NCBI GenBank assembly: GCA_028554795.2
Contig: CM068827.1
Location: 70,467,809 to 70,531,808 of the forward strand
Direction: 5' to 3'
DNA: 64,000 nucleotides
From: Sinohyriopsis cumingii
Lineage: Eukaryota; Mollusca; Bivalvia; Unionida; Unionidae
Below are positions 11,300-24,011 of the stretch, piece after piece. How positions within the stretch are numbered: position 1 is the stretch's first letter; every line of letters begins with the position of its first letter. A program made the translations under genes and the position numbers. The notes under the pieces are model-generated. The model searched no databases. It saw nothing but the letters and a program-made list of their open reading frames with translations, and was not told the DNA's origin.

Positions 11300-13000
11300 T
11301 TAAAGTGAGTGATGAAGAGACTGAAATTTAAACTATAGAAGTTTTACTGTATTTGTTTACCAAACAGAAATTAAACTCATTCAAATGATCATTAAGCCAT
11401 GTCAAATTGTCACTCAAAAGCTCTAATTATGTAATTTATGTTTTTATTTAAATGAAACTAGAATGGTTAGTGTGCTGAAGCTCACAAGATAACTTTGCTT
11501 CTGTGGCCTACGTCAGTATCTTTAAAAACTGTGCAAATAACTGAAGAAAGTAGGTCAAATCATTCTAGTTTTTGTGACACTATTTAATCTCAAGACACAC
11601 CTTCAATGCACATATGGTGGCAATATGTTTGAAGATTTTGAAATCAGATACTATCTTTTAGAAATGTTCAAACTCCTAAGAGTTACCGTTACCCAGTTTT
11701 GATGTGTAAAATGCTTTCATTCTAACAGGCACTGAGCCAAAGTTTGGTAGCAATAGTTAGAAATTAGAACTCAAGACATAATTGTCAGCAATTACCTAAT
11801 CCTGAAATTATGTCAGTGCATGACCATGCTCATCCCAAAAATCACATAAAATGAATGTTTCAAGTAAAATGGCCTAGTAGTATGAAGCTGCTGACCTGAC
11901 AGGGATAATGGAGACAATCTATAGAAAATTTCGAAGTTTGGAAAGTAGGTCACAGTGACCAATGGATTAACTTCAGCTGGACTAGATGGAGCTTTTGCTA
12001 GAACTGTAACTGACATACCTGATTTGATATTGTTAAGACAGTTTTTGAAAGCAATTCTATGAGAGTTTTTACTACATCAATAATAAAAAGCCAAACCTGA
12101 TGACAGACAAGTATCAATTTGCAAGTTTTTCCCCAGTTACACAGTTACAAAGGAAGACACATCATTGCTAAGGGAAAAGTATTTGACACAATTTTGAATT
12201 TTCCTGTCTTAACAAATATTCCTAACAAATTTGACTGAAAAATGATGCAGCTGTCCTTGAAGTAAAACATGTCTTCCAGAGGTTGCTAAGGAAGCCATTG
12301 ATTCCTTTACTATGAAATTTGCTGTTTAGCTAATACTGTGGCCATACATGTACATATGTAGACTGGGGCACAATAATTATTCAAAGGGATGTTGGATACA
12401 TAATCTCTTTTGTATGCAACCATTTTATTTACAAGTACATCAATATTTCTCCAATGCTGTCAGCACTTAATGAAAATCTGTTGCTATGTCTACTCCAATG
12501 ACATGCTCGGCAAGTATTGCTTTTTAGAAGAGCTGATCTTATATATTTGCACCACATATTATCCTGACTATCCGAAAAATGAAAAATGTCCCAAATATAT
12601 TGAGACTGACTGTTCACAAACCCTACATGGTACATAAAAGCAAATTGCCCATGTGTATAAATTAGACATCATTTATAAGCAAGAAAAACAATTAGCTGTA
12701 CATGTGGTTGTTATTTAGAAAGACACTAAAAATTGCAATTGAAATTGACAGAAAGTATTTAAGTTCCTTCTAACTTCATAAACTTCTGGATTGCAGTAAA
12801 TGTAATAGCAACCAGTAAAACAAAATTGCCAGTAGAAATAGGAACTTGTAAGCTGACTGTTTTGTCCACTTGCATACAATGCAAGTAGCAAAAAAGTTAT
12901 ATTTGAGCTCTTTGTCTGTTTCCTATTAAAAGTTGTGGTTTTCAATGCCTCATCATCAGTATCCTCTTCAGTCATAGAATTTCTGAATACAGTTTATCAG
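11300..13000. other. Intergenic, nothing recognised
   Basis: No gene, RNA or clear repeat seen. Short ORFs on both strands (for example 11813-12016 and 12410-12637) lack family motifs. Confidence 0.5.
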
Positions 13001-13019
13001 CTGTGTTATCTTTTGAGTC

Positions 13020-13470
13020 AAACATGACCTAGATCTCTTGGTAACATCTAGTCTTGTATGAAATTGATTACAATCTAAAATGTCCTTCCAAAATTATCAT
13101 GTAAAATTTGAAGGTTAAAGTTCCAAGTCAAACATAGGACAAGTTTTTCTGGAAAATGGTAAGGATATAACCTGACCTAGTTTTTCTTGATGTAAGGCCT
13201 CACATCAAATCTGGTTTCAGTCTATGGAACCCTTCAAAAGCTACAAACCAGAAACTGACAACTGATAACTCAAACTGAATGAAATTGAAAACTCAAACTC
13301 AACATGATCTAGGTCTTCTTTATGCAAGTTTCATGTCTAATCTGTTTTCAACCCATTAAGTCCTCCAAAGTTATTGTTCAGAAACTGAAGCTGTGATTCA
13401 TATGACAGACATGAATAACACGATACAGACAGAAAAATGTCTGAGTCACAGTCTGATCTTGCTACCGACT
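13020..13470 (+). repeat. Diverged tandem repeat, about 140 bp units
   Basis: Units open with acatgacctagatctcttg, cctgacctagtttttcttg and acatgatctaggtcttcttt at about 13022, 13171 and 13303. Each continues with a '(tg)aaggcctcatgtctaatctg' type segment and a cagaaactga end. Old and substituted. Confidence 0.7.
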
Positions 13471-14782
13471 AATCTGCATATTCTCTGGGTTAAGTTTATT
13501 TGCTATAGGTCTGAGGTCATTCTGGTTAAAAATGCATTATGCCAGATGGGTTCTTCATTTAAAATATGTCATACAAATTACAAATGCCCAAAATATGCAA
13601 TGATTCTGACTCATTTCACAGTAGGCATAAATCTGAACACAACATACATGTAACAAAACGTCACTTTATTTCAGCATGAATTTATGGAAATTGTTTCTGA
13701 ATATGGACTATTTTATCCCAAACTGCTTCTCAGCTTTTAAATCTTGTCATGCATAAAGAGAAAGCTTGGTTGAAAAAGCAGTTGAAGTGTTGTTTCGTGT
13801 ATTGCCTTAACCACAAAGAACATACCATCTAGTCATGAAGTATGCACAGACAAGTTGTCTAAATGCATACACTGGTCCAAAGTCATAGCCTGGACATATA
13901 ATTGCAATAGATCGATGAATAAACATGCTCATTCTGGTAAACCGTTGCATATAGCTTTGTTTACAGGAATTTTAAGACAACATAAATAAGAATAAGGGTC
14001 TAAATTTCTTTATTTTAACATACATCACAATAAAAAAGAACAATTTAAAATGTTATAATGATGAAAAAAAACTGAATATGAGCAGCATTGATATAAAAGG
14101 GTTGAAATCCATATGAAGAACACGTGAAATACATGTAGATATGTATTCATGTGCAACTTGCAGCCATTACAATCTGCATTACAAGTCCAAACCCCCATTT
14201 CATTAAGATTCTCTTCTCAAATTGAGATTTTACATTATCTTGCTTAAACGATTTCAGACAATTTCATTCTTTTTGGCAGAAATAGTTGAAAGGATGCAAA
14301 ATCATTTTTGTTTTAAAATTTAACAAATGGAAACCCTTTGAGGAAGTTGAGGAATTCCTTAATTTTGCAAAAATCATCCAAATCTCCTTGGATATAATGG
14401 AGGATTACTCAAGGGAAAAGTTTAGATTTCATGACTGTGTTGTAATCTTTTATGCATGCTAAATGTGAAATAACCATGGTTACCAACTAACTAAGCAATA
14501 GGATACCCAAAAATCTCCAAATGAGAACAAAATTTTCAGATGTTTAGTGCAACTGGGGCCAGACTGTTTGCATTTTCAAATCTGAGTGTATGCCATTTGC
14601 TAGAACCCATAAGTAGAAACAACAGTGCAGCCATGACTGTTAAATGGATGTTTCCTGGCTCATTGTTAATGGCAGAACAGAGTGTATGCCATTTGCATGA
14701 GACCACATGAAGAGAAAACAGTGCATCCATGACTGTTAAATGGATGTTTCCTGGCTCATTATATAATGACAGAACAGTGTGT

Positions 14783-15047
14783 GTGATTTAGGTTCTTAAC
14801 GTAGCTTTAACAATTTTTCAGTAATATCGCAGAACAGAGTGTATGCCATTTGCTTTCCCACCCAGTCATATTATCCTGACACCAGGCCAACCAGTCCTAA
14901 CACTAACTTCTTAATAATGAGTGGCAAGCGAGGGAGCTGTTAGTACCATTTTTGTAAGTCTTTGGTATGACTCAGCCAGGGTTCAAACCCGTGACATCCC
15001 GCTTCCGAGGTGGATGCCCTAACCACTAGACCACTGGAGTGGTCACA
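14783..15047 (-). mobile_element. tRNA-derived SINE, family B, in tandem array
   Basis: On the minus strand it opens with a head ccagtggtctagtggttagg and B box gggtttgaaccctgg. It ends, in + coordinates, at tgtgtgatttaggttcttaa. A short stretch near 14830-14852 matches the surrounding 96 bp unit rather than the SINE, so internal exchange or deletion has occurred. Confidence 0.8.
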
Positions 15048-15235
15048 AAACAAAGTGTATTCCATTTGCTTGAGAGCACATGAAGAAACAACAGTGCAGT
15101 CATGACTGGCAAGATGGCTGTAGCTGGTGCATTATGCATTAATAAAACAGAGTGCATGTTAGCTGCTTGAGACCACAAGCAGAAACAAAAGCATAGGCCA
15201 TGCATAGCTAGATGGCTGCAGTTGACACATTATGT

Positions 15236-15383
15236 TGTTACTGTTGTAGGTTTAATGCCATTTTTCAGCACAAGATAGAGTACACATGGTGGCCAGTATA
15301 ACTGGTGGAGGAAGAACCCTGGAAAACCGCAGGAAGAACATATCACCGACCCAACAAAACCTACTGCAAGCTTTCCCACATAC
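15236..15383 (-). mobile_element. tRNA-derived SINE, family A, 5'-truncated
   Basis: Contains only the 3' half of the family (ttgttactgttgtaggttta to gcaagctttcccacat) and lacks the tRNA head. It is flanked by a perfect 13 bp duplication tgacacattatgt at 15223-15235 and 15384-15396, so the truncation happened at insertion. Confidence 0.93.
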
Positions 15384-15489
15384 TGACACATTATGTACTG
15401 GCAGGAGAAAGTGTATACCATTTTACTAAGACCACAAGTAGAAACAACAATGTATATATGTATATGAAAATTGTTCATGTGGTCTAGAC

Positions 15490-18400
15490 TTGTTGTTTTG
15501 GTGGGTCAGCTGGATGTATGTGGGACTACCACAATAAGTTCTTCACATGAATATTTGTCAGTACACCACTCCCTCGATAATTTACACCCTAATAACTTGC
15601 AAACCCACTTATAACGCAGGGTTAGTCATAGATCGCATTTTTTTCACTAGAACGTACCAAAAATTTGACACATATTTGTTAAACATGAAGATAATCGCGA
15701 TCAAAACTGGTAATTGAAACCATGATATATCACTAGTTTTATCATCGAAAAGGGTTAATATCATCTGCAAATTTGAATCAAACTTATGAAATTATCAACT
15801 TTTAATATCATGACATGTATTTTGTTAAAATTTCTTTCCAAACAACATTCTTGGTACACTGTAAATAACAGTATGCAACACAAATCTGATCAATGAAATT
15901 TTACTAACGCTTACTTGAGGCAGCATTATAATAAATAAATACCAATTAATTAAGTTTTTTATTAAGCAAAATGCATGTTTTAATTACATCTTTTAGTTCG
16001 GTTAAAGTGTAATGATCATAAATACATAAATGTTGTATATGAATGTGAACTATGTCAATCTACCTTAACAGCCATGTCCGCAAGTTTTTCAGTGAGAACC
16101 TAAATATGTGCCGATGGTGTTTGGATACATAATTTGCATAAGTATTTGTTGTATTGTTGCATTGAATTTTATGCTGACCTCCTTGTATTACCACGTTAAT
16201 TAGACTTTTGTATTAAATAAGGGTGGGGTGGGGGTGGAATAAATGAACAGTTACAAGATATGCAAATCTAACCTGTGTAAGAGCTAGCGTCAGGTCAACT
16301 CATTTCAAGTGATCAACTGAGCAATGTAAACATTATTTGGGATGAACATAATATAATTAAACTATCTTAAATTAGCATACTGATTCACAAATGTGACCAA
16401 AGATAGCAAGACAACCAAGTGAATACTTGATGACATAAAATTCTGTTTCACAGATACGATTTATTGAGAAGTTAGTTTCAGAGTTTGTAATTAATTTGTA
16501 ATTACTGAATTGGCACTCAGAGATTTCCTCATGGATGAGAAGACATTTCATTATTACTTGCAATGAAATCATGTCATCAATATTTTACTAATAGAACAAT
16601 AAAAAAAGTTGACTGTCAACAATGACGGCTGTTTCATTAACTAAATGATCCATATTTTTTATTAATGAAAGGAATTTTGTTTGATTGTGAATATGAACGA
16701 ATAACTAGCCTGGTTCCCTGCTTAGTATTGCATTGTATTCCACTACAGTAGAGAGCAAAGCAGGGAATATACAGTTTTGGGAACCAGACAACTCAACAAC
16801 AACAACATAAAGCAGTGATATAATACACAATATTTTTGAGTACACATGACGGTTGTTGAAACAAGTTGGAATTATGTTACCAAAAACTCTCAGTGGTTGG
16901 GCATCTTGAAAATAAAGGTCATTTTTTACATAAAAATGAATAACTCAGGAAAAGTGCTTTTTTGACAATTATTCCCAATGCGATCTTAAAACGAGTATTC
17001 CGCCATTAAACAGACCATTCCCCACCCTCGCTGTTTTCTCGATGTCCAGCAAGAATGGCATCATTTCATATTGTTATGGAGGTCCCTTGATAACTTGCAC
17101 CCTCGCAGAAGATACCGTGGGAGTGGTGTACTTGTTAAAAGGTCAACTTATTATATACTTTAAACCAAACAATTTCATTACCCTGCCAACAGCCTCTCTC
17201 TTTATGTCAAGCTTTCTGTAAACAAAAGAAGTTCTTTGTCACATGGTTAGCAATGGCATGAACAAAGGTTTGGATACATTGTGACATGATTACATTCAAT
17301 ATGAGAAAATAATGAATATAGACTTTTATTCAAAATGAATGAGACATGGTTTAAAGTATATAATGAATGTAAATAGAGAAAGTGTAGAATCAGAAAGAAA
17401 TCCAGAATATAAAGTCATACAAAGACTTTTCTACACAGTAATGAGTGGAGACTATAGCAGTTTTAGTCCTTTTAAATTAGTACACCATATGAAATTAACA
17501 ACCCATGAAGAATAACCTGGATCTGCCGTTACAGTGACATTTCAGTGTCTCCTAAAGCAGAAAATAATGAACAAACTTTCTGGAGACAATTTGACTGTAA
17601 TGATGATGATGATGATAACATCGAAGATGACTCTTAAGTCAAGTTCTGCACAAACTTTGCTTAAGGAAGTCCTCTTTGTAAAAATCAATGCTAAATGTGC
17701 AGCTTGAAATTACATGATCATTACATGATGATGTTACTGATATGACAACTTTTTACCCAGATGCATTGTAGCATTATGAATTCCACAAGAGACTGGACAT
17801 GCATGACATAGTTATGACTTCCTTCAGCTTAACAAAAAATGAAAATGAAAACTTAAGGAATTTTTGAGATCACAAAAACAGTCCTATTAAAGAAAATGAT
17901 AAAGTCAACATATATATAGAAATGTTTAAAAAAGTTAAGTACTCCAACATTTCACAAGCTACCATCCTTAACAGCCATGGATGTGGAAACCAAGTGGATA
18001 CAAGATAATATGGAGTCACTATATGATAATTAATCTCAAGGAAAAACATTAGAGAATTTCATCATAAATTGGAAAGGTTTGTTTATCTGATCCTATGCTC
18101 ACCTGAATTCATTGTTTAATGACTCTGAAAATGGACTTTAACTGTCACCCTACAAACTGATGATAATGTCAAAGGTCAAGATATAGATTTAAGTGTCTAA
18201 GGTTCTACAAATCTATCAAAACATGTACTAACACAAAAAATCCACATTATCATGCCTTTTATGTATCTCTAAAACCATCAAACTGAATAACTTAATTTTC
18301 TATGCACCATTTTACCATACGACCATTTACTGGCAAGACCGTCACCGTAACTTTATACTGTAGCTGGAAAAAAAAGACCAATATCTAACATCTAAACTAC

Positions 18401-19920
18401 CCTGCCTCAGTTATGTATGCCATAATGAACTCTATTGTTCTCTACATTTTAAACGCATAAAACAGAACCTTGACATTAGTTTCGATACTTCACAAGTCTG
18501 CCTCACTGTTTTAACATGTTTTCACTGTTTACTAATTAATATTCAAAGACATAGCCCACAGAAAGCTTTTGAGATAGCCATGTGATATTTGTTTCCCAAC
18601 AATGAAAGTGGAAGTTATCTATAGTGCACAATGTGATAAAGTGTAGACTAACCACCTTATCAAAGAAGTCTAAGAGTTGTTGATATCAGCTTTATATTAT
18701 TCCACATCCAGTTCATGTACAGTTTACACACAAACCTTCCAACTTTTTAGGTAATCATTATATACAACAAAAGATACATCACTGTGTAATATTTTATATA
18801 ACAAATAATGGCATGGAAAAAGTCAGTAACCTCATTTCTCTCCAACAGACTCTTCCTTTAGATACACAGTTTCACTGTACATTTACTGCATTTGTGCTTT
18901 AGGGCATTTGGATTTTCTTCTCATTATGAACATGTTTGTTCTTATCATGTAAAAAAGTGTCAAGACTTAAACAAAAAATTTTCTTTAACCTAATTATTCT
19001 GCAATCTGTGATTTCTGTGGTTTAACATATGTGTAAGAAGGTAAAAATTCAGAACTTTTGTCTGAAAATAGTGAAAACCATGGTATATATAACTTCAAGG
19101 TAAAGAGAAAAGTCTTTCTTTGATTTGTGTAACCAAGACAATGGAGTGGTTATACCAGCAATATCTCGCATACACCACCTTCCCAAACTCTGTTCCAAAA
19201 CAAAGTCTTGCTACACTTGAACATTCTTGATCTCCGACTGAAGCTAAAGCTATGAATTTTAAAAACTCTTAGCTCTTAAATTTGACACTTTATTTCAGAT
19301 TTTGCTTTATTTCTGAGCAAAAGGTACCATATCCAAAGCTTTCTATGATTCAGATATTTATTTGCAAACAAGAATGACACTTATTTAACAATTTCATATT
19401 TACATATTCTTGATTTCTCAGAGTTATAGTTCTTAAAGTCTAACAGAGTTTGATTGGTTATGAAGTGTTCTTTGACAACAAGACCTCATTTACATATGTT
19501 GATTTTAGGAAAAAAGGTTCCTGAACACTATACCAATAAACTCGAAAGAGTATCGGTGACCAAATTTGAACTATAGATTTTGATCAGGTATGTCATATTT
19601 CATTAAAAGAATGGCACATTTTTTTGTAGTAAAGCAAACAGAAGTGAGGAATAAAGACTTTGTAAATAATAATTACTGTACAATATTTAAGCATGTTTTC
19701 ACTGCTACACACAACCTACATTTTTGCAGAAAAGTATAAAGTCATTAAAATGATAACAATACTGAAATTATATGCTAAAATATATTTTAGATCAAGTGGC
19801 TTAAATGAAGCAGATTTCAAAATACAATTGCTAAACATAAGAAAATTTAGAAACAGCATGTAATATAAAAACTAATCAGGAAAATGTTCAAATATAGTTG
19901 CAACCTCAATTGATAAAGCA
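15490..19920. other. Long intergenic stretch, nothing recognised
   Basis: About 4.4 kb, AT-rich, with no convincing coding frame or dispersed repeat. A small inverted pair (ctggttccctgctt near 16711 and gcagggaatatacagttttg ggaaccag near 16760) may be a tiny MITE. A long 3' UTR of an unseen gene is possible but not shown. Confidence 0.5.
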
Positions 19921-19969
19921 GTACAATATCAGTTTTGAATGCACTCACAACTGTGTAGACTAAGATCTG

Positions 19970-20158
19970 CTGGCACATTATGCATAGCAGATATGGGTCA
20001 GCACAGCCTAGCATTATGCACAACAGATATGGGTCTACACAGCTGGTGCATTATGCCCAACAGAAATGGGTCTACACAGCTGGCACATTATGCACAACAG
20101 ATATGGGTAAACACAGCTGGTGCATTATGCATAACAGAAATGGGTCTACACAGCTGCA
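19970..20158. repeat. 37 bp tandem array, about 5 units
   Basis: The unit cattatgcacaacagatatg ggtctacacagctggtg repeats every 37 bp (phase marks at 20044, 20081, 20118, 20155). Its wording resembles the inner part of the palindromic MITE. It produces overlapping ORFs in several frames that are not genes. Confidence 0.93.
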
Positions 20159-20166
20159 GTTGGGTA

Positions 20167-21370
20167 CAGTGGTCCCCCTCTTAAATGTCCACCCGTTCTG
20201 CAATGGAAAAGTGGCCATATAAGATGGGTGCCTTTCCAGATGGCTACTACATTTGTGAGAAGTATGTGTATGCACATGTACATGCATGTAGTAAGAAAGC
20301 TACATTTAACATCTAACCATTTAATATCTTCATTTAAAAGTGTCATTAATTATTCTTCTTGTCTTAAGAACACACTTTTTTCAAGTTAACATAAACAGTT
20401 CTTATTCTTAAGTGTGAAATGCGAGTCGGGTATTGTTGGCATGCGCATTACAAAACCAATCAAATACATCATTTAAATCTTGGTATGTACATTGCTTGGC
20501 ATTTAAAATAATTCTACTTCCATTTACTATATTTCCCCGCTACTGCAGAATATTCTCCTTATCTGTTAGAATGTTGTTTATTAGAGACCACATACAATTT
20601 TTTGGCAAGAACTCTTGAACTCTCCCCATTGTCAACAAGTCAACTTAACTTGTGCATTTTCTTCTAAAGAATTAATTCCCCATGTATGTGTTACATGTTA
20701 AAGTTTTGTAATGATTTATTTCTAATTGCTTATTGTAGAGTATAATTTAATTATGCAGATGAAACTTTTGTAGAGTAGATAAAATGCCTTTTTATGAGGT
20801 AAGTGGTACATATACTGTCACATGAAATTTTTGGATCTTTGTCTGGTACACTATTTCAATCAAGGTTAATTTCTCCGTGTGTTAATCCACAAAATATATT
20901 TAGTTTATGCTGACCATGTTATGATATTGAAAATTATGTCTGGTTGTAATTGTCAAACAAAACAAAAACTGCTGCCTGAAGCCCAAAACTCTTATCACAA
21001 CATTGTTGACCCCATTTCCTCTAAAAGCCAGCATTAATAATATTAACCTTATTGGTACATGTACTTTAGCCAATGCTTCTTTCAGTAACGAAAACCTGAC
21101 ATTGGGGAAAAAGATGCCGGTAAAGATAATCGAAGTACTTATCTTATTTAATGAATTAAATAGTCATTTTCGATACAAAATAAAATATGGCCGCTTGTGA
21201 GGGGGGTATATTTAACATTTTTGCACTAATATGCTGGCCACTGGTCATGTTAGGTGGGTGGCATTTCCTTAGGTGTACTTTTGAATGCAAACTTGTCGAT
21301 GCCAAGGATTCTGGCCATAAAAAGGGGGTGGCTGCTGGTCAGAGGGGGCCATTCATAAGGGGGACCACTG
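20167..21370. mobile_element. 1.2 kb element with mariner-like terminal inverted repeats
   Basis: The left end is CAGTGGTCCCCCTCTTAAATG-like (20167 onward, preceded by TA). The right end in reverse complement reads CAGTGGTCCCCCTTATGAATG-like (21370 backward). No transposase is visible inside, so it would be non-autonomous. A right-hand TA is not preserved (TG). It starts 9 bp after the 37 bp array. Related ends occur at 46792-46868. Confidence 0.65.
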
Positions 21371-21899
21371 TGCAGACTACATATCAGGGAATATGACAAA
21401 TATAAAATTGACACACTAATTATATTTACATCACAGTTGAAATTTTAATTTACATGCAATGAATCATGCATTCATAAATTTAATTAGCAAATAAAAGAAT
21501 TGTTTAAGAAAGGACGGCTGACTGGAAATCATGATTAGAAAGACCTTTATGTTGAGTAATATGTACATATTGTCTATAATTAAAACGGGCTGAGGGCATC
21601 AAAGTCTTAAAATGCAGGCACTTTGCAAATTTCAGCAAGTCTGAAAATATTCAGGTAAATACTCAATACTGCAAATGAATACTTAAAAATTAAAACTAGA
21701 TTGTTAAAATATTGATATACAAGAAACTTACCCATATAAGAAAAACCTAGGTAACAACAAACATAACATGCATCCACAAGAATTACTATCTTGTTTTAAA
21801 ATTCAACTGAGCAAAATTACACATTAATATTGTAATATTTCTAGTTATAAGTAACACTATAGCCTGTAATACATGCATCTACTTTCAAAATTATGATGG

Positions 21900-22136
21900 T
21901 TGTTGTTGTAGGGTTTAACGCCATTTTTCAGCACACGATAAGCTATACATGGCAGCCAGTATTAATGGTGGAGGAAAAACTCAGGAAGAACAACCAACCC
22001 ACGAGAAACTACTGGCAAACTTTCTCACATACCCATATTAGCCGAATCTGAGACTTGAACCCATGCAGACAAAGGTGAGATGGCAGTGATCCGTAACGGA
22101 GAGCACTTTAGACCACTCGGCCACTCGGGGCCCCAC
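21900..22136 (-). mobile_element. tRNA-derived SINE, family A, full length
   Basis: Minus-strand head gtggccgagtggtctaaagt and B box gggttcaagtct, body to ccatttttcagcacacgata on the + strand. Bounded by a perfect 14 bp duplication caaaattatgatgg at 21886-21899 and 22137-22150. Confidence 0.96.
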
Positions 22137-22149
22137 CAAAATTATGATG

Positions 22150-23180
22150 GATTTCAATTCTTGTCATTTTCTGTCAACCTCCCATTTCAGTGTATAGATT
22201 CAACTTATAATAATATTAACTTAAAGTTTGAGTTCACTGAGCAATGAAGGCGAAGATATGTGACTTTCACAAAATTTAAGACTGTGTCACAATACTTTAA
22301 CACTGTTTACAATGATACTACTATCATTAGTCAAGAACTACTAGAATATCAGCACATAAACACCCACTGTAACAACATACAAAAGTGTCAGTAGCAATAA
22401 ATCTAGAAGATACACAACTTTCAAAAATTTTAACATAAAACTTGATCATTATTCCCCATGACGATTAAGCGGTTGTGACAGCCAAGACAAGAACTCCAAC
22501 CATAAAAAGGAATAAACTTTAGACCCATAGTGATATTATTAAAGAACTTCATTTAAAGGAAGCAACTGATGTAGAAGATATGTAACTTTAGAAAACTGTA
22601 ATGCAAAACTAATATCATAAACAATGATGACATTGATGATGGGGGAGGCAAGGGGGGACGGAGGGCAGACAACAAGTGGTAGAAAGGATAGACTCTGTAC
22701 AGAGTATCTTCTTTCATCAAATGTAAAGATTATGAAGAAAGTTGTGTGAATGTGATGCCATCAACTCAAGCTGAAAATACTCTGATGATGCTTCTTTAAC
22801 ATCTTCAGGTAGATAGTTCCAAATGATTGGACCAGAACAAGCCAAACCATTTTTATACAATTCCCTTTTGGGCTTAGGAAGAAGAAAGTTATATTTTGTT
22901 TAGATTATGATGATATGGTACCTTTGTCGATGTCATAATTAGCCATTTAGAAATTTATCTAATGCAATACACACATATATATATATAAAAGAAACTACTG
23001 CATGATGCTCTTACCACAATTCGTTTATTTACACATGAAATAGAGATCTTATATTTATACTTATTTAAAAGTAATGAAATATGAAAATAAAAGCATTTGT
23101 TTAATACTTTATTTATACCTTATTTGGTACCAATTGGCTTAACACAGGATCAGGTCCTTTGTCCAAGCCATTAATTAGAC
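22150..23180. other. Intergenic, G-rich tract only
   Basis: Nothing coding seen. At 22638-22666 the + strand has gggggaggcaaggggggacg gaggg, a run of G-tracts. A short TA microsatellite is at about 22974-22987. Confidence 0.5.
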
Positions 23181-23316
23181 CAGGCATGGGCAACTTCCCC
23201 CAGGGTGCAGCTGGCTGAATAAGAGATTTTAATGTCACACCCTATGATGTAAATTAACAGATAAAACCAAGTAAGTGGTCAGATCTGGTATGCTGGCCAT
23301 ATTTTGCTCACCCCTG
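23181..23316. mobile_element. hAT-type MITE with 8 bp target duplication
   Basis: 136 bp with ends CAGGCATGGGCAACTT and, reverse complement of the right, CAGGGGTGAGCAAAAT. The flanks aattagac (23173-23180) and aatcagac (23317-23324) match at 7 of 8 bases, the 8 bp duplication expected for hAT. It lies just downstream of YTHDC2. Confidence 0.8.
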
Positions 23317-23324
23317 AATCAGAC

Positions 23325-24011
23325 TGATCAGAAATATGATAATATGTGCTTCTATCATATACTTTATGCTCAAGAAAAGTAAAGACACTTGATAACTGAA
23401 ATAGGCCAACCACAACACTTCAATGAAGTACAAAAGGATTTTAATTATTCTTCAAATGAGCTGATAGAGACTGTTGTCCAAGTTATTCAACTGTTAGTAG
23501 AGTACCTGTAGCAACTGTCATGATAATGTGGTGACTGGAAACATTAATAACAATGTTTTGATTACAGGTATTATAAGACAACACAAATAAGATTAAGTAT
23601 ATTGAGAGAAATGAGCAAGATGTTGTGTTAACAAGTAGATGCTAGCTGACAGCAGATAAAAGAATGGCAATGTTTGTACATGCATGACTAGCTTAAAAGA
23701 ATAACAACTCCAACATTAAATAATCACATTCATATAAACTTCATTGGCTTCATAAAAAACAAAAGAATCCCTTGAAAACTCAATAATCGCATGTTCCCAT
23801 GAAAGTATAAACAAGCACGTAAATTTCATCAAGTTGCCTGATTGTGAGTTTATATATTAGAATTTTTCCACTTCTCTCTTTATTGCTTGAAATGCTCCAC
23901 ATCCAGTACTAACCTTGTGCCCTAAAGCTAAATTGAAAGTTTTAATTTTCCTCTTAAGTTCTTGCATTCACTGGTCAGGATCATGCTGATAATTCTTTAA
24001 ATATCCTAGAC
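23325..24011. other. YTHDC2 3' flank and probable 3' UTR
   Basis: No ORF or repeat recognised. Contains the candidate poly(A) hexamer on the minus strand at 23879-23884. Confidence 0.5.
23879..23884 (-). promoter_or_regulatory. Candidate polyadenylation signal of YTHDC2
   Basis: The minus strand reads AATAAA about 130 nt after the YTHDC2 stop codon. It is the first canonical hexamer I noticed downstream. Use is inferred; AT-rich DNA makes chance hexamers common. Confidence 0.5.

Larger units (their letters stand above)
14540..15480 (+). repeat. 96 bp tandem array interrupted by two SINEs
   Basis: The unit gagtgtatgccatttgc..gagaccacaagtagaaacaa cagtgcagccatgactg..gatggctg..gctcattatg starts at 14584 and 14680 (96 bp apart). 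It recurs near 14837, 15053, 15150 and 15408. The run is broken by a family-B SINE (14783-15047) and a truncated family-A SINE (15236-15383). Confidence 0.85.

Noticed and set aside
13980..14060. Possible 3' end of an unseen minus-strand gene (AATAAA-like words)
   Set aside because: No coding exon was found within several kb on that strand, and such words are common in AT-rich DNA.
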